This document shows positions 53,200 through 61,484 of a DNA stretch of 64,000 nt, in pieces. The stretch is from positions 1 to 64,000 of the forward strand of contig CAJTGB010000010.1 of the NCBI GenBank assembly GCA_910575835.1, read 5' to 3'. Numbering within the stretch: position 1 is the stretch's first letter; every line of letters begins with the position of its first letter. A program made the translations under genes and the position numbers. The DNA is from Lachnospiraceae bacterium (GTDB lineage Bacteria > Bacillota > Clostridia > Lachnospirales > Lachnospiraceae). Under the pieces are notes generated by a model. That model was given only the letters and a program-made list of their open reading frames with translations. It was not told where the DNA came from and made no database searches.

Positions 53200-53895
53200 T
53201 TATACCGTTACCTTCGTCCCTGTAAATGTCCCCGTCATCGTCTCTACGATACTGTTCTCTTCATTGAGGCCGAATACCAGCATCGGCATACGGTTCTCCA
53301 GGCACATGATAGACGCGGTCAGATCCACTGCCATAAGCTTCTTATCAATAATCTCCTGAATCGATATCTCATCATACTTCTTCGCATTGGGATTGACCTT
53401 CGGATCGCTGTCATAGATACCGTCTATCGCCTTCGCAAGCAGCATGGCGTCCGCCTCGATCTCTATCGCGCGCAGCACTGCCCCTGTGTCGGTCGAAAAA
53501 TACGGATGGCCCGTTCCTCCGGCAAAGAAGATAACCTTCCCTTCCTCAAGCGCTTCTACCGCCGCATCCTTCGAGAACAATGACGTGAACGCGCCGCATA
53601 CGAACGGTGTAAATACTTCCGTCTTCATCCCCACATAACGGAAGATATCGGATACATAGATACAGTTCATCACCGTCGCAAGCATCCCGATCTGGTCAGC
53701 CTTCACCCTGTCGATCGTCTCACTGGTCCTTCCTCTCCAGAAGTTGCCGCCGCCCGTCACGATCGCAACCTGGATCCCGTCATCTACCAATCTCTTCACC
53801 TGTCTGGCAACCCCCACACAGGTCGCTTCGTCAAATCCGGTCTTCTTATCACCTGCGAGAGCTTCCCCACTAAGCTTCAACAATACTCTCTTCAT
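53200..53895 (-). CDS. pyrH: UMP kinase
   Basis: A 231-residue amino acid kinase-family enzyme. KRVLLKLSGEALAGDK begins the protein, and VAIVTGGGNFWRGR carries the glycine-rich site. FFAGGTGHPYFSTDTGAVLR is diagnostic. It makes UDP from UMP. The ATG at 53895 (MKRVLLK) follows AAGGAG; a longer frame to 53940 is unlike the family. It opens the operon. Confidence 0.96.
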   Translation of the reverse strand: MKRVLLKLSGEALAGDKKTGFDEATCVGVARQVKRLVDDGIQVAIVTGGGNFWRGRTSETIDRVKADQIGMLATVMNCIYVSDIFRYVGMKTEVFTPFVCGAFTSLFSKDAAVEALEEGKVIFFAGGTGHPYFSTDTGAVLRAIEIEADAMLLAKAIDGIYDSDPKVNPNAKKYDEISIQEIIDKKLMAVDLTASIMCLENRMPMLVFGLNEENSIVETMTGTFTGTKVTV

Positions 53896-53975
53896 AAGTC
53901 CATACTCCTTGCTCTGTATTCTCTCTATATTATCTATCATTCACATTTATGGTAAATTATATCATATGAATAAAA

Positions 53976-54010
53976 AAAAGGGAATATGCTGACGCAACAT
54001 TCCCCTTTTT
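53976..54010. terminator. Bidirectional terminator upstream of pyrH
   Basis: AAGGGAAT (53978-53985) pairs with ATTCCCCTT (53999-54007). T runs flank it on both strands: eight Ts on the minus side, about 85 bp before pyrH, and five on the plus side. On the minus strand it could end a transcript reaching pyrH from the right, or act as a leader attenuator. Confidence 0.6.
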
Positions 54011-54091
54011 GTTACATATATCGTTTTTACACGGTCATAAAAATGCCTGAAAACCCGCAGTATTTTTGTCTATTTTCGTCAAGATGCTGTC

Positions 54092-54120
54092 TTGCATCCG
54101 CGGCTCATATTTTATATAAT
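54092..54120 (+). promoter_or_regulatory. Plus-strand promoter before the MATE gene
   Basis: TTGCAT (54092-54097) and TATAAT (54115-54120) are 17 bp apart. The expected start near 54127 is followed within about 60 nt by a terminator, so only a short RNA or an attenuated MATE transcript would result. Confidence 0.6.
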
Positions 54121-54155
54121 ATACAAAGTTTTCTATTGTGAACATCCCTATCGAG

Positions 54156-54190
54156 AAGGTCCCCAATGATTCCGCGGGGCCTTTTTATTT
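54156..54190 (+). terminator. Leader terminator before the MATE gene
   Basis: AAGGTCCCC (54156-54164) pairs with GGGGCCTT (54176-54183), one base bulged, followed by TTTATTT. It lies between the promoter and the coding start. Confidence 0.6.
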
Positions 54191-54262
54191 CCGCGGGCAA
54201 CGAGCCAAGCGGGCGGGCTAGCATGCACATTTGACTTTCTCCGGAAGTCTGCCGCCGGGCAT
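54191..54262 (+). repeat. Dispersed intergenic repeat, copy 1
   Basis: The first 24 bp (54191-54214, beginning CCGCGGGCAACGAGCC) recur exactly, in reverse orientation, at 58478-58501. Similarity continues with gaps through GCATGC, TTTGACT, GTCTGCC and GGGCAT. The copy here is shorter than the other one. Confidence 0.65.
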
Positions 54263-54305
54263 TCGGCCGAAAATCACTATAACATTACACAAAGGAGGTT
54301 AACTT

Positions 54306-55700
54306 ATGGAAAGAGATATGATAATAGGAAAGCCGTCAAGGATCATCCTGAATTTCACGGTCCCAATATTTATCGGGAACGTATTCCAACAGTTCTACAG
54401 CATGGCAGATACGGTCATCGTCGGCAAATTCGTCGGCAACTCCGCATTAGCCGCCGTAGGAGCCTGCGGCACGCTGACATTTTTGATCCTGGGATTCTTA
54501 ATAGGTATGACGGCGGGCTTCACCGTCGTTACCGCGCAGCATTACGGCGCCGGAAACTATACGGCAATGCGCCGCTCCGTCGCGTCTGCGGTGATCTTAT
54601 CCGGGATCGTGTCGGTGGCGCTTACTGCGGCAAGCATGATACTGATGAGAGATATCCTTCACTGGATGAATACACCGTCCGACATGTACGGCCAGGCGTA
54701 TTCCTACATTATGATAATCTGTGCGGGAATCGTGGCGCAGGTATTGTATAACCTGCTGGCAAGCATCCTGCGCGCGGTAGGCGACAGCAAGAGACCCCTG
54801 TACTTCCTGATCCTTGCCGCACTGCTTAACATTGTACTGGATCTGGTATTTATCATCGTATTCCATATGGGCGCGGCAGGCGCCGCCTACGCGACGGTGA
54901 TCTCCCAGGGGATATCCGGTCTCGCCTGCCTCTTATACATCATAAAATGCGTCCCGCTGCTCCATCTTCACAAGGATGACTGGAAGATCGACCGGAATCT
55001 TGCCGGCTGGCAGATGAAGATCGGATTCCCCATGGCGTTCCAGTATTCCATTACAGCCATCGGAACGATCGTGGTACAGTCCGCGCTGAATGCCTTAGGC
55101 ACATTAGCGGTTGCAGGATACTCCGCGGCAGTCAAGATCGAACAGATCGTGACACAGGCCTATGTCGCGCTGGGAACGGCAATGTCGACCTACTGTGCCC
55201 AGAACGCAGGAGCAGGAAAGTTTGACCGGATCCGCCAGGGCTTCCGAAGCGCCACATGGATGGGAATGATCTATGCCGTATTTACCGGTATCCTGATCTT
55301 CTTTGCAGGCAAATACATGACCGTGATGTTCGTCTCTGAAAACGTACGTCAGATCATGGAGCTGGTAGACGTAAGCCTGCGGTGCGCGGCAGTCTCATTC
55401 GTATTCCTGGCGCTTGTCAATATCTACCGGAACGGCATACAGGGGATGGGATACGGAATCCTTCCCATGACCGCCGGGATCGCGGAATTGATCGGAAGAT
55501 GCGGTTCCGCGCTGGCAGCGTCTCATTATAAGAGCTTCCTTGGAATCTGCATGGCAAGCCCGGTAGCGTGGGTCATGGCATCGATCCTCCTGCTGGGAAT
55601 GTATTTTAGGATCATGCATCAGTATAAGATGAAGGGCCTGCTTAAGCCGGAAGCCGGGAAACGTTTTCCCGCCTGGAAGAAGAGATACCAGCACACATAA
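54306..55700 (+). CDS. MATE-family multidrug exporter
   Basis: A 464-residue protein with about 12 membrane segments. The N-terminus DMIIGKPSRIILNFTVPIFI followed by GNVFQQFYSMADTVIVGKFV is typical of MATE exporters, which use sodium or proton gradients to expel cationic drugs. It has an excellent AAAGGAGG site. A promoter-terminator pair and a repeat copy lie upstream. The substrate is unknown. Confidence 0.92.
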   Translation: MERDMIIGKPSRIILNFTVPIFIGNVFQQFYSMADTVIVGKFVGNSALAAVGACGTLTFLILGFLIGMTAGFTVVTAQHYGAGNYTAMRRSVASAVILSGIVSVALTAASMILMRDILHWMNTPSDMYGQAYSYIMIICAGIVAQVLYNLLASILRAVGDSKRPLYFLILAALLNIVLDLVFIIVFHMGAAGAAYATVISQGISGLACLLYIIKCVPLLHLHKDDWKIDRNLAGWQMKIGFPMAFQYSITAIGTIVVQSALNALGTLAVAGYSAAVKIEQIVTQAYVALGTAMSTYCAQNAGAGKFDRIRQGFRSATWMGMIYAVFTGILIFFAGKYMTVMFVSENVRQIMELVDVSLRCAAVSFVFLALVNIYRNGIQGMGYGILPMTAGIAELIGRCGSALAASHYKSFLGICMASPVAWVMASILLLGMYFRIMHQYKMKGLLKPEAGKRFPAWKKRYQHT

Positions 55701-55725
55701 GACCATATCTGTATAATCATACAAA

Positions 55726-55790
55726 GAGACTGCTCTGAACCCGCTATCTCATGATACATAAGCATCAGATAACCTGTTCAGAACAGCCTC
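55726..55790. terminator. Long hairpin between convergent MATE and putP genes
   Basis: GAGACTGCTCTGAAC (55726-55740) pairs with GTTCAGAACAGCCTC (55776-55790) at 13 of 15 positions. TATCT/AGATA extends the stem inward. Likely a shared terminator. Confidence 0.6.
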
Positions 55791-55828
55791 TATCATTATC
55801 TCATTTCTCTATAATATTATTCTTTATA

Positions 55829-57355
55829 TCATTTCTTAATACTAACTCTCTCGAACTCATCTATGATATCCTGTGAAGGCGCTTTCGTCGCCAGGCTCAC
55901 GATGATGATCATTGCCAGGGAGATCAGGAATGCCGGAAGCAATTCGTAGATATCAAGAATTCCTCCCATAGGACGAATCGCATATTTCCATACGAATACC
56001 ATCACGCCGCCTGCGATCATTCCTGCCAGCGCACCCTGCAGCGTAGTACGCTTCCAGAACAGCGCACAAATCATAACGCCTGCAAACGCGGCGCCCATAC
56101 CGGCCCATGCGAAAGATACGATACCGAACACGCTGGAATTAGGATCTCTTGCCAGGAACACGCCGATCACCGCGATTCCAAGGATCGTTGCACGGGCAAC
56201 GTTAAGCCCCTGCTTCTCAGTAAGCTTCTTCCCAAGGAAATCCTGTACAATATTCTCAGATACACCGGAGGCTGCTACTAACATCTGGCTGTCCGCGGTA
56301 GACATTGTCGCCGCAAGAATACCTGCAAGTATCACACCGCCGAGAACCGCCGCCAGGAAACCGTTCTTGCTCAGCTCATTGGTAAGGGCAATGATAACAC
56401 GCTCACTGTCCTCTAACGCTGTCATGCCGCCTGCATTGACGACCGCAAGACCTACGATACCGATGAAGATCGCAACACCCATTGCAAAAGTTACCCAGAT
56501 AGAAGCAACACGTCTGGAGAGCACCAGCTTATTCTCATCCTCAATAGACATGAATCTTACCAGAATATGCGGCATACCGAAGTAACCGATACCCCAAGCC
56601 AGAAGAGAAACCGCCGTCAGCGGAGAATACGGAATCGCTGAACCTGCCACCGCATCATGGATCGCTGATAGAGAAAGATAACCGGATAAAGATCTTGCAT
56701 TATCCATAACAGCGCCCATACCGCCGGCACTGCCGACGCCGAATGTAACGATAGAGATCAGGGCAATAGACATTACAATACTCTGGATCAGATCGTTCGT
56801 CGCCACCGTCGTAAATCCGCCCGCTATCGTATAGACAACGATAATGATTGCGAATACAACCACGCCTACCATATAATCCAAGCCAAACAGTGAATTGAAC
56901 AGCTTGCCGCATGCCGCAAAACCGGACGCTACATACGGAACGAAAAATACTACGATGATCACTGCTGAGATCGCCGTAATGATATTCTTCTCATCATGGA
57001 ATCTCTTTGCAAAGAATGTCGGAACCGTGATCGCACCGATCTGCTCTGAATAACGTCTCAGTCGCCTCGACGTAAAGAGCCAGTTCAGATATGTACCGAT
57101 CGCCAAACCCGCAGCGGTCCAGAAAGCGTCTGCCAGACCGGTCAGGTAAGCCACCCCCGGAAGTCCCATCAAAAGCCAGCTTGACATATCGCTCGCTTCC
57201 GCGCTCATGGCTACTACCAACGCTCCCATTCTCCGGCCGCCAAGGTAGAAATCCTCACTGCTGCTGTTCTTTCTTGCATTATAAACACCGACACCGATCA
57301 GCAGGCACATATATGCAAAAATCGTACACAGAATAATCATACTAATACCACTCAT
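55829..57355 (-). CDS. putP: Sodium/proline symporter
   Basis: A 508-residue sodium:solute symporter with about 13 segments. FYLGGRRMGALVVAMSAEAS and DMSSWLLMGLPGVAYLTG match PutP helix 1-2 regions, and the later SFAWAGMGAAFAGVMI is also typical. It imports proline with sodium. The ATG at 57355 (MSGISMI) has GAGGTG just upstream; a GTG at 57364 is an alternative. Its promoter is at 57449-57477. Confidence 0.9.
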   Translation of the reverse strand: MSGISMIILCTIFAYMCLLIGVGVYNARKNSSSEDFYLGGRRMGALVVAMSAEASDMSSWLLMGLPGVAYLTGLADAFWTAAGLAIGTYLNWLFTSRRLRRYSEQIGAITVPTFFAKRFHDEKNIITAISAVIIVVFFVPYVASGFAACGKLFNSLFGLDYMVGVVVFAIIIVVYTIAGGFTTVATNDLIQSIVMSIALISIVTFGVGSAGGMGAVMDNARSLSGYLSLSAIHDAVAGSAIPYSPLTAVSLLAWGIGYFGMPHILVRFMSIEDENKLVLSRRVASIWVTFAMGVAIFIGIVGLAVVNAGGMTALEDSERVIIALTNELSKNGFLAAVLGGVILAGILAATMSTADSQMLVAASGVSENIVQDFLGKKLTEKQGLNVARATILGIAVIGVFLARDPNSSVFGIVSFAWAGMGAAFAGVMICALFWKRTTLQGALAGMIAGGVMVFVWKYAIRPMGGILDIYELLPAFLISLAMIIIVSLATKAPSQDIIDEFERVSIKK

Positions 57356-57448
57356 AGATCGCACCTCATTTCCTTTGATTATTTACTGTATCCAAAACAT
57401 AACATCCATAAATAATCCTTATATATACATTATGTTTCGTTATGTTCT

Positions 57449-57477
57449 ACTATATCACTTAGTGAAATTAATGTCAA
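57449..57477 (-). promoter_or_regulatory. putP promoter with spacer palindrome
   Basis: On the minus strand TTGACA (57472-57477) and TATAGT (57449-57454) are 17 bp apart. The palindrome TCACT-T-AGTGA (57455-57465) lies in the spacer next to the -10 box and could be a repressor site. Confidence 0.7.
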
Positions 57478-57487
57478 TAAAAAAAGG

Positions 57488-57577
57488 GCCGCCGGGAAAT
57501 ATTATATTCTACAATATCTGTCACACCCCTCCAATAATGCGACAATATACTGTACAAATCTAATATTTCCCGACGGC
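57488..57577. repeat. 90-bp inverted-repeat element
   Basis: GCCGCCGGGAAATATTA (57488-57504) and TAATATTTCCCGACGGC (57561-57577) match at 16 of 17 paired positions across a 56-bp AT-rich centre. It begins 11 bp upstream of the putP -35 box. It could be a terminator for the acetyltransferase gene or a small mobile element remnant. Confidence 0.6.
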
Positions 57578-57665
57578 TTTCAGCAGGATTCTCACTGACT
57601 TACAAGCAATTCCCCGGCTTCTCCCCTGCAGATCTTATCGGCCATCCGCCTAAGATATCAGCATA

Positions 57666-58265
57666 TCACCCTCCGATACTGTAAGCGCCGCAGTCTCCCT
57701 TCAGCAGAGAATACATCTCCAGGTCCACAAGGCCTCTGCCCTTCCAATAACTGACCTGCCTCAGAAGCCCTTCCCTCTGAAATCCGTTCTTATATAAAAC
57801 GCGCTTCGACCGCTCGTTCTCTGGCAGCACCGTAGCCTGGATCCGGTTAATCCCGATCTCGTTAAAAAGATACCCTGTCATGGCATATACCGCCTCTGTA
57901 GCGATCCCCCGCCCCCAGAATCCCTCATGAATCCGGTAACCGATCTCCACCGCACTGACCATGGCGTCATAATCAAACATCTCCGCTGTCCCGATCACCC
58001 GCTCTGGTTCGCACGCAAGACAGATCCCCGCAAGAACCCATCTTCGCTCCCTGAAAAACCGGCCGCCAAACTGCCCGATCATCTCTTCTAGCTCCCTCTT
58101 CTCCCTCATATGCAAAAAATCCGGCAGATACCGGAATACATTGTCGTTGCTCAGCACTTCAAACAGAGCGTCCGTATCCTGCTCCGTCATTCGGCGGATC
58201 AGGATATCTTCTGTAATAATATGCGGAAATATCTCGTATAAGTCTCTGCCGCTGTTCCTCTTCAT
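57666..58265 (-). CDS. GNAT-family acetyltransferase, RimJ-like
   Basis: A 199-residue protein. ILIRRMTEQDTDALFEVLSN opens the domain, and EIGYRIHEGFWGRGIATEAV followed by NRIQATVLPENERSKRVLYK includes the acetyl-CoA loop and the typical RimJ/RimL ending (NGFQREGLLRQ). It may acetylate a protein N-terminus or a small amine. It is a lone gene. Confidence 0.9.
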   Translation of the reverse strand: MKRNSGRDLYEIFPHIITEDILIRRMTEQDTDALFEVLSNDNVFRYLPDFLHMREKRELEEMIGQFGGRFFRERRWVLAGICLACEPERVIGTAEMFDYDAMVSAVEIGYRIHEGFWGRGIATEAVYAMTGYLFNEIGINRIQATVLPENERSKRVLYKNGFQREGLLRQVSYWKGRGLVDLEMYSLLKGDCGAYSIGG

Positions 58266-58394
58266 CTCATGTTCTCCTCCGATTTATTCAACTATTATAC
58301 CAGACTCCTGACGCAAATCCTATCTTTTCTTTTCGACAAGATCATCATAAGACTTTCCATTTCTCCAAGAATCTAGTATACTATACCCAAGGGC

Positions 58395-58501
58395 ACACCA
58401 TAATACATGCCCTGCGGGCGGGCAGACTCCGTCCAGTCAAAGACCTCGCGGCAGTCGCCAGATGCGCATGCAAGCATGCCCGCTTGGCTCGTTGCCCGCG
58501 G
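58395..58501 (-). repeat. Dispersed intergenic repeat, copy 2
   Basis: The 24 bp at 58478-58501 are the exact reverse complement of 54191-54214, and the similarity extends with gaps leftward to about 58400. The region also contains inverted GC-rich stems (GCGGGC, GCATGC). It lies 55 bp before the receiver/alarmone-synthetase gene. Translated frames across it look like artefacts. Confidence 0.65.
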
Positions 58502-58556
58502 GAATAAGGTATCATCATCAACAAAAGAATACACCAGGAAAAAAGAGGTACTTATC

Positions 58557-59627
58557 ATGAAAAAAATACTGGTCGTAGACGATGCGGAGCTAAACCGTGA
58601 ATTATTACATGACATCCTGAAGGACGACTATATCACCGAGATGGCCGCAGACGGGGAAGAGGCTCTCGAAAAGCTCAGAGAATACCAACATGAGATATCG
58701 GCCCTCCTTCTGGATCTTAGGATGCCGAAGATGGACGGCTTCGCCGTAATTGAAGAGATGCAGAAGAATGGCTGGATACAGCGGATCCCCATACTCATCA
58801 TAAGCAGCGAATACGCCATTGAGATTGAAAACCGCTGTTTTCAACTGGGGGTTTCTGATTTTATCCACAAGCCCTTTGAGAGTTCTCTGGTCAGGAACCG
58901 GGTCAAGAACGCGATCAAGCTATTCACCTACAAGAATCAACTGGAACAGAAGGTTGAAGAGCAGGCGGCAACCCTGGAAAAACAATACCAGATCATCCAG
59001 CTTCAGGCTGAAAAGTTAAGAGAAGCCAAGCCGTTCAACCTGCTGATGATGGAATTCAGCGCCGCCATTCTTGAAGTCGAGACGAAGCTTAAGGTTCTGA
59101 ATGCTGAGTTTTCCCAGGAATACAACCGGAATCCCTTCGAATCCATTAAGAGCCGGCTGAAATCCCCGGAGAGCATCTACGAGAAATTAGAACGCAAAGG
59201 ATTCCCCGTCACGCTTAAGAGTATCCGGGATAACCTGACCGACGTAGCTGGAGTGCGTGTAATCTGCTCTTTTCCCGATGATATCTACCGTCTTGCAGAA
59301 CTTTTCTCCAAGCAGGACGATATCCTCGTGATCAAAAGAAAGGATTACATAAAGAACCCGAAATCCAACGGTTACCGCAGTCTCCACCTGATACTGGACG
59401 TCCCGATATTCCTGTCCCACGGGAAGAAATACATGAAAGTAGAGATTCAGTTCCGCACCATTGCCATGGATTTCTGGGCAAGCCTGGAACACAAGTTAAA
59501 ATACAAAAAAGTTGTAGAAGATACAGACGAGATCGTCCGCCGGCTTAAAGAATGCGCCGACTCCATCGAGAAGCTGGATCACCAGATGCAGGAGATCCGC
59601 AACAAGATCGATCTCTCGAAGGATTAA
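58557..59627 (+). CDS. Response regulator receiver fused to RelA/SpoT-type (p)ppGpp synthetase
   Basis: A 356-residue fusion. Residues 1-120 are a complete receiver domain: acidic pair D8-D9, phospho-acceptor D53 in LLDLRMPKMDGF, S83 and K105 in FIHKPFE. A coiled coil spans about 126-160. Residues 175-325 are a RelA/SpoT synthetase domain with DVAGVRVICSFP (229-240), KDYIKNPKSNGYRSLHL (262-278) and EIQFRTIAMDFWASLEHKLK (296-315), close to small alarmone synthetases (RelQ). There is no HD hydrolase domain. The ATG at 58557 follows AAGAGGT. No kinase gene is adjacent. It predicts phosphorylation-controlled ppGpp synthesis. Confidence 0.92.
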   Translation: MKKILVVDDAELNRELLHDILKDDYITEMAADGEEALEKLREYQHEISALLLDLRMPKMDGFAVIEEMQKNGWIQRIPILIISSEYAIEIENRCFQLGVSDFIHKPFESSLVRNRVKNAIKLFTYKNQLEQKVEEQAATLEKQYQIIQLQAEKLREAKPFNLLMMEFSAAILEVETKLKVLNAEFSQEYNRNPFESIKSRLKSPESIYEKLERKGFPVTLKSIRDNLTDVAGVRVICSFPDDIYRLAELFSKQDDILVIKRKDYIKNPKSNGYRSLHLILDVPIFLSHGKKYMKVEIQFRTIAMDFWASLEHKLKYKKVVEDTDEIVRRLKECADSIEKLDHQMQEIRNKIDLSKD

Positions 59628-59666
59628 GGAGAGGCGGCTCCTTAATACCGGGACACCGCCTCTTCC

Positions 59667-60395
59667 TTACCTTTGATTCCTTCTCCCATGCTTAATGATC
59701 CAGTCCTGCGCCTTGCTATGCCCCGATTTTTCCCATTGTGAAATAATATAATCTGCTTTTTCCGGGGCATCTTTATACAAGTCATTGAGATTATTTCCCA
59801 CGCTTTTCTGAACAAACTTTTCCGGGGCATCTTTTAAATTTGTAAGAATGACCGTATATCTTTCAAATTCATCTAACGCGGCATATAATTTCCGCGACCA
59901 AGGCAGCCGTATCCTGACTCCCTCACTTGCAAGCCGCCTGACATGAACATTCTCATCAAGCGTCCACTTTATCAGCTCATCCATTACTTCCTTGGGATGC
60001 TCCCGCAGTAAAGTGCGGACAGCAAACTCGCCGGTGAATCTTTTCGTCAATTCCTTCAAAAATGAAAGAGACAGCCTCCAGTCTTCATTTCCGCACCTTT
60101 CCACGTATCTGCCGACAGGCCATAGCCACCATCCAAGATTGAACATTCCTTCGGGCTGTTTTAATTCCGGTCCAAGTATATCGAAAAATGCCTTAATATT
60201 TTCCGAGTAACCTCCGGCCATGCTTCTTTGCATGGCATCTACGATATAATCCAGCCTTTCAAATAATTCTTTGCCGTCCAAACGCCCGATCAGGGCATAA
60301 GAAAAGGCTTTTTCATCAAAATCCGGCATTACGGCAAGGATCTTCTGAGATATATCTAAAATATACTCGTCATTGTAATAATCTTTATATTTCAT
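59667..60395 (-). CDS. AlkD-like DNA alkylation repair protein
   Basis: A 242-residue all-helical HEAT-like protein. VHVRRLASEGVRIRLPWSRK and KFVQKSVGNNLNDLYKDAPE, then DWIIKHGRR, are characteristic of the AlkC/AlkD family, which removes alkylated bases from DNA. It lies between the REC fusion gene (convergent) and gpsA (same strand) and seems to be an independent gene. Confidence 0.88.
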   Translation of the reverse strand: MKYKDYYNDEYILDISQKILAVMPDFDEKAFSYALIGRLDGKELFERLDYIVDAMQRSMAGGYSENIKAFFDILGPELKQPEGMFNLGWWLWPVGRYVERCGNEDWRLSLSFLKELTKRFTGEFAVRTLLREHPKEVMDELIKWTLDENVHVRRLASEGVRIRLPWSRKLYAALDEFERYTVILTNLKDAPEKFVQKSVGNNLNDLYKDAPEKADYIISQWEKSGHSKAQDWIIKHGRRNQR

Positions 60396-60431
60396 GCTTA
60401 TCTGCTCTCTGCTTCGGATCGGCTGCGCAAT

Positions 60432-61445
60432 CTATTTCTTCCAGGGCAATGCGTGATGCTCTGCCTTACTGTCCCGAAGCATCAGTTCGTTCACCGCTTC
60501 TCTTGGATCCTTCCCTTCAAACAGCACCTCGCTCACCTTGTCGATGATCGGCAGGGATACCTCGTATTTCTTCCCAAGCTTCACCGCCGCCTTCGCGGAA
60601 TACACTCCCTCTACTACCATCTGTACTTCATCCATAGCCTCCTGCATGCTCCTACCCTGTCCCATAAGATAGCCTGCCCGCCGGTTACGGCTGTGAACGC
60701 TTGCACAGGTCACGATCAGGTCTCCGATACCGGTAAGTCCGGTAAAGCTCTCGATCGCTCCGCCCATCTTCACACCCAGCCTTGCGATCTCTGCGATTCC
60801 TCTGGTAATCAGCGCCGCCTTCGTATTATCGCCGTACCCCAGGCCGTCCGCAATTCCGGCAGCCAGCGCAATAACATTCTTAAGGGAACCCCCAAGCTCC
60901 ATCCCCAGCATATCGGGACTGGTGTATACACGGAACACTTCGTTCATGAACATCTCCTGCAGATACTCGGCCGTCTCTTCCTTCTTCGCCCCGATCACTA
61001 CGATGGTCGGAAGACCTCTTCCTACCTCCTCCGCATGGCTTGGCCCCGACAATACTGCCACATTCGCCTGCGGAATCTCCTGCTCGATCTGCTGGGAGAG
61101 CGTCATCAGCGTATCCTCTTCGATTCCCTTCGCCACATCAACGATGATCTGACCGTCAGACACATATTGGCTCATACTGCGCGCGGTGCTTCTGGTAAAT
61201 GGAGACGGCACTGCCAGGACGATGAAGTCCTTCTCCTTGACCGTACTCTCCACATCCGTCGTAAACATCATATCCTCCGGGATCTTCACTCCCGGAAGCT
61301 TACTCATATGCTCCCGCTTCACTGACAGCATCTCCACTTCCTCTTCACTGATAGACCAGACCGTAACCCTGTGCCCGTTCCTGTGAAGCAGAAGAGCCAG
61401 CGCCGTCCCCCAACTCCCCGCTCCCATAATTCCTACATTCGCCAT
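60432..61445 (-). CDS. gpsA: Glycerol-3-phosphate dehydrogenase [NAD(P)+]
   Basis: A 337-residue enzyme. GIMGAGSWGTALALLLHRNG is the nucleotide-binding motif, FIVLAVPSPFTRST follows, and ELGGSLKNVIALAAGIADGL carries the catalytic lysine. It makes sn-glycerol 3-phosphate for phospholipid synthesis, the substrate of PlsY encoded upstream in the same cluster. Confidence 0.96.
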   Translation of the reverse strand: MANVGIMGAGSWGTALALLLHRNGHRVTVWSISEEEVEMLSVKREHMSKLPGVKIPEDMMFTTDVESTVKEKDFIVLAVPSPFTRSTARSMSQYVSDGQIIVDVAKGIEEDTLMTLSQQIEQEIPQANVAVLSGPSHAEEVGRGLPTIVVIGAKKEETAEYLQEMFMNEVFRVYTSPDMLGMELGGSLKNVIALAAGIADGLGYGDNTKAALITRGIAEIARLGVKMGGAIESFTGLTGIGDLIVTCASVHSRNRRAGYLMGQGRSMQEAMDEVQMVVEGVYSAKAAVKLGKKYEVSLPIIDKVSEVLFEGKDPREAVNELMLRDSKAEHHALPWKK

Positions 61446-61484
61446 AATTCCTATTCCTCCCTAATTTTTATATAAATCTTCACA

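Larger units (their letters stand above)
53941..54305. other. 365-bp gap between pyrH and the MATE gene: signals listed separately
   Basis: The gap holds a bidirectional hairpin (53976-54010), a plus-strand promoter (54092-54120), a terminator (54156-54190) and a dispersed repeat (54191-54262), followed by the AAAGGAGG site at 54291-54298 for the MATE gene. No open frame of interest was seen. Confidence 0.7.
57356..57665. other. Gap between putP and the acetyltransferase gene: signals listed separately
   Basis: The gap of about 310 bp holds the putP promoter (57449-57477) with a palindrome and a long inverted repeat (57488-57577). Nothing was recognised between 57578 and the acetyltransferase stop at 57666. 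Confidence 0.7.

Noticed and set aside
58373-58615. 80-codon minus-strand frame
   Set aside because: It runs across the dispersed repeat and antisense to the start of the receiver fusion gene, with no ribosome site. It is better explained as translation of repeat DNA.
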